Assembly (NCBI GenBank): GCA_900555705.1
Contig: USLV01000060.1
Span: forward strand, 1-7,071
From: an uncultured Oscillospiraceae bacterium
GTDB lineage: Bacteria; Bacillota; Clostridia; Oscillospirales; Acutalibacteraceae
Direction of reading: 5' to 3'
DNA length: 7,071 nucleotides
Part shown: in pieces, positions 7,036-7,071 of the stretch
Position numbering within the stretch: position 1 is the stretch's first letter
How the letters are laid out: each line of letters opens with the position of its first letter
Position numbers and translations under genes: made by a program
Notes under the pieces: model-generated
What the model saw: only the letters and a program-made list of their open reading frames with translations
Told to the model about the DNA's origin: nothing
Database searches by the model: none

Positions 7036-7071
7036 CTGTCTCTTATACACATCTGACGCTGCCGACGAAGC
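7036..7071. other. Nextera/Tn5 adapter left in the assembly (not genomic)
   Basis: Positions 7036-7054 are CTGTCTCTTATACACATCT, the exact 19-bp Tn5 mosaic end, and 7055-7068 are GACGCTGCCGACGA, the reverse complement of the Nextera read-1 adapter tail. The last three bases (AGC) may be the start of the library index. Genomic sequence therefore ends at 7035. On the - strand the adapter puts a TAA in frame at 7045-7043, which makes the following ATG look like a gene start. Another - strand reading frame of the adapter gives the well-known artefact peptide MYKRQ. Confidence 0.97.

Noticed and set aside
6553..7050. 165-residue - strand open frame starting MYKRQ
   Set aside because: Its start lies in the Nextera adapter, MYKRQ is a known adapter translation artefact, and the rest is out of frame with the fucosidase protein that covers the same DNA.
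7036..7054. Tn5 inverted-repeat-like end as a sign of a natural transposon
   Set aside because: It is the engineered hyperactive mosaic end joined directly to the Nextera adapter tail, at the very end of the contig, with no transposase gene.

Overview
The window looks like one end of a metagenomic contig from a moderately GC-rich, fermentative Gram-positive gut bacterium, probably an Oscillospiraceae/Ruminococcaceae-type clostridium. Three things point there: strong Shine-Dalgarno sites and a consensus SigA promoter, Firmicutes-type proteins on the left (SF0329-like protein, Amidase_3, membrane lipase), and a very large dockerin-bearing fucosidase protein of the kind made by host-glycan degraders. 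This placement is inference from gene style; no rRNA or marker gene is present.

Left half, + strand: the 3' end of a small SF0329-like protein gene (1-192); an imperfect inverted repeat and ribosome binding site; a compact N-acetylmuramoyl-L-alanine amidase without signal peptide (258-818) closed by an intrinsic terminator; then a consensus promoter and a multi-pass membrane protein with a C-terminal lipase domain (944-2269), also closed by a terminator.

Right half, - strand: a single giant multimodular gene (stop at 2384, 5' end missing) convergent with the lipase gene and with its own terminator hairpin. Its modules, in protein order, are a GH95-like region with an inserted discoidin-like domain, an internal type I dockerin, an acidic DEP/DNP linker, a CBM6-like domain, an apparently intact GH29 alpha-L-fucosidase, and a C-terminal F5/8 type C (CBM32-like) domain. 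The GH95-like module lacks, by my hand alignment, all the known GH95 catalytic residues and also the HxSH segment, so it may be a pseudo-glycosidase paired with a live fucosidase on a cellulosome-type protein. This is the most interesting point in the window.

The last 36 bases (7036-7071) are not genomic. They contain an exact Tn5 mosaic end followed by the Nextera read-1 adapter tail, plus three more bases. The adapter creates a false in-frame stop just before the apparent ATG of the giant gene, so that ATG should not be taken as the true start: the gene is 5'-truncated. The amidase and lipase appear to be separate transcription units, unrelated in function to the fucosidase.
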